Assembly: GCA_964510785.1 (NCBI GenBank)
Contig: CAZECM010000068.1
Location: forward strand, 1-15,946
Length of the DNA stretch: 15,946 bases
Direction of reading: 5' to 3'
Source: JAAYZM01 sp964510785
GTDB lineage: Bacteria > Actinomycetota > Actinomycetes > Actinomycetales > Cellulomonadaceae
Position numbers and translations under genes: made by a program. Under the pieces are notes generated by a model. That model saw nothing but the letters and a program-made list of their open reading frames with translations, was not told where the DNA came from and made no database searches. This document shows positions 1 through 6,473 of this stretch, piece by piece; the stretch's first letter is position 1, and each line of letters starts with the position of its first letter.

Positions 1-559
1 CCTCGAGGAGCGTGCGCAGCGACCAGCCCGCGCAGTACCCCGTGAGCATGTCGAGGTCGTGGATGTGCAGGTCGCCGTCGCGGTGGGCGCGACCGACCTC
101 GGGGGGATACACGTGGCTCAGCCAGTAGTTGGCCGTGACCTTGCCGGCCGTGTTGAGGATGAGTCCACCGAGGGAGTAGCCCTGGTTGGCGTTCGCGTTG
201 ACGCGCCAGTCGGAGCGGTCGAGGTACTCGTTGATGCTCGAGCCGACCTCGACCACGGTGCGGGCGTCCTCGCGCAACCGGGCGTGCTGGTCGCGATAGG
301 CGATGTAGACCCGGGCCGTCTCGGTGTGGCCCGCTTCGAGGAGTGCCGCCTCGACGACGTCCTGGATGTGCTCGACGTGCGGGTAGCCCGCTCCCTCGTC
401 CGCGAGCTTGGCCAGGACGGCGCCCGTGACCCGCGTGACGGCGTCGGAGTCGAGCCCGCCGGCAGCGATCCCGGCGCGGGCGATGGCGGAACGGATGCGG
501 TCCGCGTCGAACGGGGCCGTGGCCCCTGACCTCTTGATGACTCCTCGCACGATGGACAT
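1..559 (-). CDS. nrdD: Anaerobic ribonucleoside-triphosphate reductase (class III), 5' part
   Basis: This is the first 186 codons of a class III ribonucleotide reductase; the rest, including the glycyl radical site, lies beyond the left edge. The enzyme makes dNTPs from NTPs without oxygen, using a glycyl radical installed by NrdG. Residues 1 to about 95 read as an ATP-cone (starts MSIVRGVIKRSGATAPFDAD), the allosteric nucleotide-binding module. The catalytic domain then begins, with the family-typical stretches NANANQGYSLGG and DGDLHIHDLDMLTGYCAGW near residues 165-180. The ATG at 559-557 has a strong ribosome site (GGAGGAGG, plus-strand 567-574) and begins exactly where the ATP-cone should. 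It is divergent from the helicase gene and preceded by an NrdR-box-like dyad, as expected for this family. Seen: sequence and motifs. Inferred: that the missing part is intact and that nrdG follows. Confidence 0.95.
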   Translation of the reverse strand, partial: MSIVRGVIKRSGATAPFDADRIRSAIARAGIAAGGLDSDAVTRVTGAVLAKLADEGAGYPHVEHIQDVVEAALLEAGHTETARVYIAYRDQHARLREDARTVVEVGSSINEYLDRSDWRVNANANQGYSLGGLILNTAGKVTANYWLSHVYPPEVGRAHRDGDLHIHDLDMLTGYCAGWSLRTLLE

Positions 560-597
560 CGATGTGCCTCCTCCGGCTACAGCTCTGGTTCCGGTGA

Positions 598-613
598 CCA
601 CAACATCTTGTGG
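598..613. promoter_or_regulatory. Candidate NrdR box upstream of nrdD
   Basis: CCACAACATCTTGTGG is a 16-bp near-perfect dyad (one mismatched pair at the centre) 38 bp upstream of the nrdD start. It agrees at 12 of 16 positions with the NrdR-box pattern aCaCwAtATaTwGtGt as I remember it. NrdR is the ATP-cone repressor of ribonucleotide reductase genes and usually binds two boxes about 31-32 bp apart. A weaker partner (8 of 16) lies at 627-642, 29 bp away, which is a little short. The site fits NrdR control of nrdD; the second box is uncertain. Confidence 0.65.
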
Positions 614-648
614 TCGCATGATTCTGTGACTACTAGGTGTGCCATTTC

Positions 649-654
649 TATAAC
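649..654 (+). promoter_or_regulatory. Candidate -10 element toward the helicase
   Basis: TATAAC matches the TATAAT consensus at five of six positions in an AT-richer island of this very GC-rich window. No good -35 is visible at the right distance (TGTGAC at 625-630 would give an 18-bp spacer). If used, transcription would start near 661 and the leader would contain the GGTCCCG dyads. A competing possibility is GAGACT at 704-709, six bases before the GTG start, which would give a leaderless message. Confidence 0.35.
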
Positions 655-658
655 CAGA

Positions 659-697
659 GGTCCCGCAGAACCGGGACCTTGGTCCCGCCCGGTCCCG
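659..697. repeat. GGTCCCG/CGGGACC dyad cluster between nrdD and helicase
   Basis: The heptamer GGTCCCG occurs at 659-665, 681-687 and 691-697, and its exact complement CGGGACC at 672-678. The middle arm can pair with the left copy (6-base loop) or with the adjoining right copy (CGGGACCTTGGTCCCG, 672-687). In DNA this resembles an operator with clustered half-sites; in RNA it would give alternative hairpins in the helicase leader. No T-run follows, so it is not a classical terminator. Its function is unknown. Confidence 0.6.
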
Positions 698-715
698 CGG
701 TGCGAGACTGGGCGC

Positions 716-3208
716 GTGACCACGGGCGAGAACCTCCTCGGCGTGCTGCTCGCCGCCGGGGGCCGGGCCGCGCGGCTCACGCACGTCGAGCACGTGCCGG
801 GGCGCGACGGCGAGCACGGCGAGTGGCCCGCGTGGGCCGACCCGGCGCTCGTCAGCGGGTACCGAGATCTCGGCGTGTCGCTCCCTTGGCGCCACCAGGT
901 CGAAGCCGCCGACGCCGCGTGGGCCGGCCACCACACCGTCCTGGCAACATCCACGGGCTCGGGCAAGTCCCTCGCCTACTGGCTGCCCGCGCTCACGGCG
1001 GTCAGGGCCGACGCCGTGGCCGGCCTGCTCGACCCGGGGCGCATCGAGACGACGACGCGTCGCGGCTCGGTGCTCTACCTGAGCCCGACCAAGGCGCTCG
1101 CGGCGGACCAGCGCGCGAGCCTCGACGGGCTCCTGGCCGCCTCGGGCGCGGGCGACATCCGGGTGGCGACGTGCGACGGCGACACCGCGTTCGCCGAGCG
1201 CCGCTGGATCCGCGACCACGCCGACGTCGTCCTCACCAACCCCGACTACCTGCACTTCGCGCTGCTTCCCCAGCATCGACGCTGGGCGCGGCTGCTCGCG
1301 AACCTGCGCTACGTCGTCGTCGACGAGTGCCACGCCTACCGCGGTGTGTTCGGCGCCCATGTCTCGCTCGTGCTGCGTCGGTTGCGACGGCTCGCCGAGC
1401 ACTACGCGGCCGCGTCCCGGGTGCGCCCGCCCGGGGCGGCGGGGCTCACCTTCGTGCTCGCCTCGGCGACGACGGCGGACCCCGCGGCCTCCGCGGCACG
1501 CCTCGTCGGTGTGGCACCCGAGGACGTCGTGGCGGTCACCGTCGACACCTCGCACGCCGGACGCAAGACGTTCGCGCTGTGGCAGCCACCCGAGCTGCCG
1601 GGCCGGTCCCCGCTCGACGCCGCCGCGGCGCTGCGCAGCCTCGACGAGCGCACGCCGGGGCACCTCGACGGCGCGTCCGACGCGGCCGAGGGCCGCCCGG
1701 AGTTCGACGAGCTCGAACCGGCCCGACGCACCGCGACGGCCGAGGCGGCGGACCTGCTCACGGATCTCGTCGCGGCGGGCGCCCGGGGCCTCGCCTTCAC
1801 GCGCTCGCGCCACGCCGCGGAGTCCGTCGCGGAACGCACGCGCGAGCACCTCGAGGAGGTCCGCCCCGGGCTCGGCACCCAGGTCGCCGCCTACCGCGGC
1901 GGCTACCTGCCCGAGGAGCGACGCGCCCTCGAGCAGTCGATCCGCGACGGCGCCCTGCACGCGCTCGCGACCACGAACGCCCTCGAGCTCGGCATGGACA
2001 TCTCAGGCCTCGACGCCGTGCTCGTCGCGGGGTGGCCGGGCACACGCGTCTCGTTGTGGCAGCAGGCGGGCCGGGCGGGGCGGGGCGGCGCGGACGGCCT
2101 CGTCGTCTTCGTCGCGCGCGAGGACCCGCTCGACCAGTACGTGGTCCACCACCCCGAGACCGTGTTCGACACCCCCGTCGAGGCCACCGTCTTCGACCCC
2201 GCCAACCCGTACGTGCTCGCCCCGCACCTGTGCGCGGCGGCCGCCGAGCTGCCACTGCGCGTGGGCGATCTCCCGCTCTTCGGCGAGCACGTGCGCGAGC
2301 TGCTCGACGTGCTGGTCGAACGAGGAGCCCTGCGCCACCGCCCGTCGGGCTGGTACTGGACCCCGCAGGAGTCCGCCGCGCACCTGACCGACCTGCGCGG
2401 CACGGGCGGCTCACCCGTCCAGGTCGTGGAGACCGCGACCGGCCGCCTGCTCGGCACGGTGGACGCCGGGAGCGCCGACCAGACCGTGCACCCCGGGGCG
2501 GTGTACGTGCACCAGGGGGCGCGGTTCGTCGTGGACGACCTCGTGGCCGACGACGGCGTGGCGCTGGTGACGCGCGAGGACCCGCCCTACGGCACCTGGG
2601 CGCGGTGGATGACGTCGATCTCGATCGACCGTGTCGACGACACTGTCGCGTGGGGCCCGCTCACGCTGAGCTTCGGCACCGTCGAGGTCTCGACGCAGGT
2701 GGTCGGGTACGACAAGCGGCGACTGCCCGACCTGCAGATCGTGGGCTCGGACACGCTCGACCTGCCCGCCCGCACGCTCGTCACGAAGGCGGTGTGGTGG
2801 ACGGCGCCCCCGGAGGTCCTCGAGGCCGCGTCGATCACGGTCGAGCAGCTCGCCGGCGCCCTGCACGCCGCCGAGCACGCGTCGATCGGTTTGCTGCCGC
2901 TGCTCGCGACGTGCGACCGCTGGGACCTGGGCGGCGTCTCGACGGCGGTGCACGCGGACACCGAGCGCGCGACCGTCTTCGTCCACGACGCGTTCCCGGG
3001 CGGGGCGGGCTTCGCCGAGCGCGGCTTCCACCTCGGTGCGACATGGTTGCGGGCCACGCGTGACGCGATCGCCGAGTGCGGCTGCGCGGAGGGCTGCCCC
3101 GCGTGCGTGCAGTCCCCCAAGTGCGGCAACGCGAACAGCCCGCTCGAGAAGGCCGCAGCGGTCCGGCTCCTCGACGCCGTCCTCGCCCACGCACCGGCCG
3201 TAGCCTGA
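716..3208 (+). CDS. DECH-box DNA helicase, MrfA/YprA type with C-terminal DUF1998 cysteine cluster
   Basis: An 830-residue superfamily 2 helicase. In order: Walker A STGSGKS (79-85), DECH box (203-206), SAT motif (250-252), motif V around TNALELGMDISG, and motif VI QQAGRAGRGG (449-458). The C-terminal third carries the DUF1998-type cluster with Cys 788, 790, 794 and 797 (C-x-C-x3-C-x2-C) plus Cys 803, the metal-binding arrangement of Bacillus MrfA, a mitomycin-repair helicase. It matches the actinobacterial 'helicase/secretion neighbourhood' DEAH-box family, normally found beside tad genes as here. GTG 716 is preferred to the in-frame TTG at 608, because the upstream 36 residues are control-region sequence and family similarity starts at about VTTGENLL. 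Its ribosome site is poor. A DNA unwinding or repair role is inferred from the family; any functional tie to the pilus is only positional. Confidence 0.93.
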   Translation: MTTGENLLGVLLAAGGRAARLTHVEHVPGRDGEHGEWPAWADPALVSGYRDLGVSLPWRHQVEAADAAWAGHHTVLATSTGSGKSLAYWLPALTAVRADAVAGLLDPGRIETTTRRGSVLYLSPTKALAADQRASLDGLLAASGAGDIRVATCDGDTAFAERRWIRDHADVVLTNPDYLHFALLPQHRRWARLLANLRYVVVDECHAYRGVFGAHVSLVLRRLRRLAEHYAAASRVRPPGAAGLTFVLASATTADPAASAARLVGVAPEDVVAVTVDTSHAGRKTFALWQPPELPGRSPLDAAAALRSLDERTPGHLDGASDAAEGRPEFDELEPARRTATAEAADLLTDLVAAGARGLAFTRSRHAAESVAERTREHLEEVRPGLGTQVAAYRGGYLPEERRALEQSIRDGALHALATTNALELGMDISGLDAVLVAGWPGTRVSLWQQAGRAGRGGADGLVVFVAREDPLDQYVVHHPETVFDTPVEATVFDPANPYVLAPHLCAAAAELPLRVGDLPLFGEHVRELLDVLVERGALRHRPSGWYWTPQESAAHLTDLRGTGGSPVQVVETATGRLLGTVDAGSADQTVHPGAVYVHQGARFVVDDLVADDGVALVTREDPPYGTWARWMTSISIDRVDDTVAWGPLTLSFGTVEVSTQVVGYDKRRLPDLQIVGSDTLDLPARTLVTKAVWWTAPPEVLEAASITVEQLAGALHAAEHASIGLLPLLATCDRWDLGGVSTAVHADTERATVFVHDAFPGGAGFAERGFHLGATWLRATRDAIAECGCAEGCPACVQSPKCGNANSPLEKAAAVRLLDAVLAHAPAVA

Positions 3209-3212
3209 GGCC
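3201..3212 (+). promoter_or_regulatory. Candidate leaderless-type -10 (TAGCCT) for the DMT permease gene
   Basis: TAGCCT at 3201-3206 fits the actinobacterial TANNNT -10 and is followed by exactly six bases before the GTG at 3213, the spacing expected when transcription starts at the start codon. It lies in the last codons and stop of the helicase gene. The permease has only a weak, too-close GAGG as ribosome site, which would agree with leaderless translation or with coupling to the helicase. Confidence 0.4.
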
Positions 3213-4172
3213 GTGATCCTCGGCAACCTCCGCCACGCCGGTGTGCGGGCGGCCCTCGTCTCGGCACTGTTCTTCGGCGCCGGCACACCCGTCGCCAAGC
3301 TGCTCCTCGGCGACGTCTCCCCGTGGCTGCTCGCCGGGCTGCTCTACGCCGGATCGGGCGCCGGGCTCGGCGTCTACCGGCTCGTGCGGCGACTGCCGCG
3401 GGTCAGGCTGCAGCGAGCGGAGCTGGTGCCGCTGGCCGGCGCGGTGTTCTTCGGCGGCATGCTCGGGCCCGTGCTGCTCATGGTCGGCCTGGCAGGCACC
3501 CCGGCGTCGGACGCGTCGCTGCTGCTCAACGCGGAAGGCGTGCTCACGGCGCTCATCGCGTGGTTCGTGTTCCGGGAGAACGTCGACCGCAGGATCGCCC
3601 TCGGCATGGTCGCGATCGTCGCGGGGGCGCTCGTGCTCTCGGTCCCGGCCGGCCCCGGGGAGCCCGGCGGGGCGGCCGCCGCCTCGGTGTGGCCCACGCT
3701 CGCCATCCTCGGCGCGTGCCTGTGCTGGGGCATCGACAACAACCTGACGCGCAAGGTCGCGCTCCACGACGCGACGTGGCTCGCCGCGGTCAAGGGCTGC
3801 GTGGCCGGGCCAGTGAACCTCGCGCTCGCGTTCCTCCTCGGCGCAAGCATCCCCGCCGTGGGGAGCATCGCGGCGGCGATGAGCGTCGGGCTGCTCGCCT
3901 ACGGCGTGAGCCTCGTGCTGTTCATCGTCGCGATGCGGCACGTCGGCACCGCGCGCGCCGGCGCCTACTACTCCGTCGCGCCGTTCTTCGGTGCCGTGGT
4001 CGCGCTGCTGCTGGGCGAGGCCCTGACGGCCCGGCTCGTCATCGCCGCCGCACTCATGGCGCTGGGCGTGTGGCTCCACCTCACCGAACGCCACGAGCAC
4101 GAGCACGTGCACGCAGCGGTGACCCACACCCACCCTCACTACCCCGACTCCCACCACCGCCACTCCCACTGA
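3213..4172 (+). CDS. EamA/DMT-superfamily permease with histidine-rich C-terminal tail
   Basis: A 319-residue integral membrane protein with about ten hydrophobic segments arranged as two EamA-type repeats (roughly residues 10-145 and 165-290). This is the drug/metabolite transporter architecture, whose substrates vary and cannot be read from sequence. The last 31 residues (289-319) hold 12 histidines with Glu and Asp (for example HEHEHVH and HHRHSH), suggesting a metal-binding cytoplasmic tail; similar tails occur on other DMT proteins. GTG 3213 is four bases after the helicase stop, so the two genes are probably co-transcribed, though a TAGCCT box at 3201 could give its own transcript. It converges with the tad operon across only 13 bases. 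The fold is secure; metal handling is inference. Confidence 0.9.
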   Translation: MILGNLRHAGVRAALVSALFFGAGTPVAKLLLGDVSPWLLAGLLYAGSGAGLGVYRLVRRLPRVRLQRAELVPLAGAVFFGGMLGPVLLMVGLAGTPASDASLLLNAEGVLTALIAWFVFRENVDRRIALGMVAIVAGALVLSVPAGPGEPGGAAAASVWPTLAILGACLCWGIDNNLTRKVALHDATWLAAVKGCVAGPVNLALAFLLGASIPAVGSIAAAMSVGLLAYGVSLVLFIVAMRHVGTARAGAYYSVAPFFGAVVALLLGEALTARLVIAAALMALGVWLHLTERHEHEHVHAAVTHTHPHYPDSHHRHSH

Positions 4173-4185
4173 CTCCCCGGCCCGC

Positions 4186-4641
4186 TCACCCCCCGTGCGC
4201 AGCGGAAGGTGAGAAGGTGGTTCGGGGGCCGGCGCGGGCGGCGGCGCGGGCCGGGCCGATCGGGGTCGCGCGAGAGACGTGGACGACGACGACGCCACCG
4301 CCCTCGTGGGCACACGCGTCCAGGGCCGCACCGTTGCGCGCCGCGACCCGGCCGGCCCGCTCGCACGCTGCGGACGCGGTCGAGCCACCGTGATCGACGG
4401 AACCGATCAGGACGATCTCGAGGGCGAGCACGTCGCCCGCCGCGAGCGCCGCGAGGTCGGCCGCCGACTGCGCACCGGACCGCGCCACGACCCCCGCACC
4501 GACCGCGCCGAGCACGAGACCGATCAGCACCACCACACCGCTCAGCGCGATCGCGAGCACGGTCCCGGCGCCCTCGTCGTCACCCCACCGCGGGGCACGC
4601 CGAGCCCACGCCCCGCCGTCGGACCCGAGGGCTCTCCTCAC
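4186..4641 (-). CDS. TadE/TadG-like protein of the helicase/secretion neighbourhood
   Basis: A 151-residue protein, last in the tad operon. A short basic N-terminus leads to DDEGAGTVLAIALSG and one membrane helix (about residues 27-52). Then comes the family-typical SGAQSAADLAALAAGD stretch and two conserved-looking cysteines (93 and 110) flanking ERAGRVAARNGA. This is the pattern of the actinobacterial 'helicase/secretion neighbourhood TadE-like' family, a membrane-anchored pseudopilin or Flp-accessory protein facing outward. The GTG start (4641-4639) overlaps the TadE stop by four bases (GTGA), so translation is probably coupled. Compared with relatives as I recall them, the segment VLALEIVLIGSVDHGGST (about 71-88) looks like an insertion before the first cysteine. 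The gene ends 13 bases from the converging permease gene, with no obvious terminator between. Confidence 0.85.
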   Translation of the reverse strand: MRRALGSDGGAWARRAPRWGDDEGAGTVLAIALSGVVVLIGLVLGAVGAGVVARSGAQSAADLAALAAGDVLALEIVLIGSVDHGGSTASAACERAGRVAARNGAALDACAHEGGGVVVVHVSRATPIGPARAAARAGPRTTFSPSAAHGG

Positions 4642-5042
4642 GGTTCGACCCACGCGGTCGCGCTCGCTCCGACCTGGATGTCGGCGACGACGGCGGTCCG
4701 CACGCTCACCGTGACCCAGGGTGGGTCGCGCACCACACCGACCTCGGCACTGTCCCCCACGAGCCGTCGCACCGCGGCCACCACGGCGCCGTCGTCGTCC
4801 CCGATCGCCGCGAGGCGCGCGCCCGTCCGTGCCGCGTCGACTACCCGGACCTGCGCCGTGGACGCCGCGCCGACCCCGAGCACGAGGAGCAGCACCACCA
4901 CGACGGCGGGCAGCGCCACCGCGAGCTCCGCCGTGACGCTGCCACCCTCGCCGCGTGGGGTCCCCGCCCGGACGGTGCGACGCAGCGGAGACGTGACGCG
5001 TCCCCGCGCGGGGTTCGTCCGACGGCCGACCCCGCACATCAT
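4638..5042 (-). CDS. TadE-family pseudopilin
   Basis: A 134-residue TadE-like minor pilin of the Tad/Flp system. A basic 34-residue leader ends at Gly34, followed by SVTAELAVALPAVVVVLLLV: a Glu at +5 after the glycine and a strong hydrophobic helix, the layout of TadV-processed prepilins. After the helix, STAQVRVVDAARTGARLAAIGDD is typical of TadE domains, and a short beta-rich C-terminus follows. The start ATG (5042-5040) overlaps the DUF4244 stop as ATGA; a second ATG follows immediately at 5039-5037. It should be anchored in the membrane with its C-terminus outside, assisting pilus assembly. Processing at Gly34 is inferred from the motif. Confidence 0.88.
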   Translation of the reverse strand: MMCGVGRRTNPARGRVTSPLRRTVRAGTPRGEGGSVTAELAVALPAVVVVLLLVLGVGAASTAQVRVVDAARTGARLAAIGDDDGAVVAAVRRLVGDSAEVGVVRDPPWVTVSVRTAVVADIQVGASATAWVEP

Positions 5043-5305
5043 CCCGAGAGCGCGCTGCGGATGATCGACGTGATCGCCTCGCGCACCTCGGGGCTGCGCA
5101 GGATCACCGCGAGCAATCCCGCGAACCCCGCCGCGGCGAGAGTCACGATCGCGTACTCGGCAGTGGCCATGCCCTCGTCGCCCGTGGGCCGGGACACGCG
5201 GGCCGCTCCCACCGCGCCGGTCGTGTCCCCGCCAGCCGATACCTCGGGTGCCAAGACTCCGTCCACCTGGGTGCCCATGCTGCCGTCCTGCTGCCCGTCA
5301 CTCAT
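5039..5305 (-). CDS. DUF4244 family, Flp-type prepilin-like protein
   Basis: An 88-residue protein that probably supplies the major or an accessory pilin of this tad locus. It has a 45-residue hydrophilic, acidic leader ending in PTGDEG, then MATAEYAIVTLAAAGFAGLL. After Gly45 the Glu is at +5 and the Tyr at +6, exactly the Flp prepilin signature, followed by one hydrophobic helix and a short tail (SPEVREAITSIIRSALSG). The ATG (5305-5303) has a good ribosome site (GAGAGGAG, about six bases upstream). It is the only member of the operon separated from the gene before it (116 bases after tadC), and a 15-bp motif shared with the operon head lies 70 bases upstream, so it may have its own promoter, as pilin genes often do. 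Cleavage is inferred; no prepilin peptidase gene is in the window. Confidence 0.88.
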   Translation of the reverse strand: MSDGQQDGSMGTQVDGVLAPEVSAGGDTTGAVGAARVSRPTGDEGMATAEYAIVTLAAAGFAGLLAVILRSPEVREAITSIIRSALSG

Positions 5306-5375
5306 GTCGTTCTCCTCTCGTTGCGGGGCTCCACCGTGCCGCGGACGCCCACCGCGCGGCCCGCCGGGAGCGGCA

Positions 5376-5390
5376 ACCTGTGGAACACCC
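5376..5390 (-). promoter_or_regulatory. 15-bp motif GGGTGTTCCACAGGT, copy 2 (upstream of the pilin gene)
   Basis: Read on the minus strand this is GGGTGTTCCACAGGT, identical in all 15 bases and in the same orientation to the copy at 8435-8449. It lies 70 bases upstream of the DUF4244 start, in the only gap (5306-5421) inside the tad operon. Both copies precede the first gene of a tad unit, so a shared regulator or promoter element is likely. No clear -10 follows this copy. Confidence 0.5.
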
Positions 5391-5421
5391 CGCGCCGTCT
5401 GGCCCCCGAGGCGCCCGGCGG

Positions 5422-5967
5422 CTACGGCCCACCGAGCAGGTCGGCGCCGAGCGAGAGCACGAGCGGCACGATCCCGAGCAGCGCGAAGGACGGCAGCAGG
5501 CACAGCCCGAGCGGCAGCACGAGCCGCACCCCGAGCCGCGCCGCCGCCCGGCCCGCAGCCTCGCGCCGCTCCCACCGGGCGCGCGTCGCGACGTGCCGCA
5601 GCACGGGCACGGGCGCGGCCCCGGTGTGCCACGCGTCCGCGAGCGCGCGCTCGAGCGGGGCGAGTCGTACCGGGCGCCCCGCCCACGCGGCCGTCCACGG
5701 CGCCCCGCGAGCCAGCGCCGCCCCCGCCCTGGCGAGCACCCGACCACCCTCGCCACCGGCCGCCTGCCCGACGGCGACGAGCGCAGCCGGCACCGAGACG
5801 CCCGCGGTCACCGCGGCGACGAGCAGGTCTGCGAGCCCCGGCACCTCGAGCTCGGCCTCTGCGGCCCGGGCGAGGGCCTGCCGCACGGACCGGCCGCGCC
5901 ACAGTCCCGCCGCCGCCACGGCCAGCACGACGAGCAGCGCGGCGTGGAGAGCCACCCCACCCGTCAC
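5422..5967 (-). CDS. tadC: TadC-like type II secretion F domain protein
   Basis: A 181-residue inner-membrane platform protein of the Tad pilus. It starts with a membrane helix (VALHAALLVVLAVAAAGLW). A GspF-type helical domain follows, with typical text such as ELEVPGLADLLVAAVTAGVSVPAAL and LERALADAWHTGAAPVPVLR. It ends in two further membrane segments (LVLPLGLCLLPSFALLGIVPLVLSL). The GTG (5967-5965) overlaps the tadB stop as GTGA, so the longer upstream open frame is not needed. Length is close to what I recall for the mycobacterial counterpart Rv3657c (about 190 residues). It should pair with TadB and be driven by TadA. TadB/TadC labels rest on gene order and domain, since both belong to the same family. 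Confidence 0.88.
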   Translation of the reverse strand: MTGGVALHAALLVVLAVAAAGLWRGRSVRQALARAAEAELEVPGLADLLVAAVTAGVSVPAALVAVGQAAGGEGGRVLARAGAALARGAPWTAAWAGRPVRLAPLERALADAWHTGAAPVPVLRHVATRARWERREAAGRAAARLGVRLVLPLGLCLLPSFALLGIVPLVLSLGADLLGGP

Positions 5968-6473
5968 GCCCGCTCCGCCACCCGCACCAGGAGCCGCGTC
6001 CACCCCCGGCCGACGGCCAACGACGCGAGGCCGACGACGACGGACGCCGAGCCGATCCGCCCGTCGAACGCGATGCCGAGCAGGTCCGCTCCGAGCGCGA
6101 GCCCCAGCACGAGCCCGCCCACGGGCAGCCACACCAGCACCCGGGCGGTCGCGGCAGGCCCGGCGATCGCGGCGCGGCGCTCGGCCTCGGCGGACTCGTC
6201 ATCGGACACCCCGGACGCGACCTCGTCGAGCACCTCGGCGAGCGGGGAGCCGAGCTCGCGGGCGAGACGTTCGGCGGCGCGGACCGTCGCCGCCGCTGGA
6301 CCGTCGTCGGACACGGACACGCCGTGCCACGCCCGGGTCGGGTCGGCCCCGGCGCGCAGGCGCGCGGCGACGAGGGCGAGCGCCTCGCCCGCCGCGAGCG
6401 GGATCGTTCGGCCGGTAGGAGGGCGGGTCAGCAGTCGCGCCCGGCGGCTCGCGACCCCACCGAGCACGATCAC
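5964..6473 (-). CDS. tadB: TadB-like type II secretion F domain protein, short form
   Basis: A 169-residue partner of TadC in the membrane platform. The N-terminal half is a soluble GspF-type domain (PLAAGEALALVAARLRAGADPTRAW, then ERLARELGSPLAEVLDEVASG). The C-terminal half has two hydrophobic segments (VLVWLPVGGLVLGLALGADLLGIAF and ASVVVGLASLAVG). The N-terminal membrane helices found in longer TadB proteins (about 250-300 residues) are missing; only about 25 residues precede the domain. No frameshift is apparent, because the GTG start overlaps the tadA stop by four bases and the stop overlaps tadC by four. So this is probably a genuinely short form, not a broken gene. Confidence 0.85.
   Translation of the reverse strand: MIVLGGVASRRARLLTRPPTGRTIPLAAGEALALVAARLRAGADPTRAWHGVSVSDDGPAAATVRAAERLARELGSPLAEVLDEVASGVSDDESAEAERRAAIAGPAATARVLVWLPVGGLVLGLALGADLLGIAFDGRIGSASVVVGLASLAVGRGWTRLLVRVAERA

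Noticed and set aside
608..715. In-frame TTG-started extension of the helicase
   Set aside because: It runs through the NrdR-like box and dyad cluster, has no ribosome site, and lies outside family similarity.
4173..4185. Terminator between the convergent permease and tad operon
   Set aside because: Only 13 bases separate the stops and no stem is evident.
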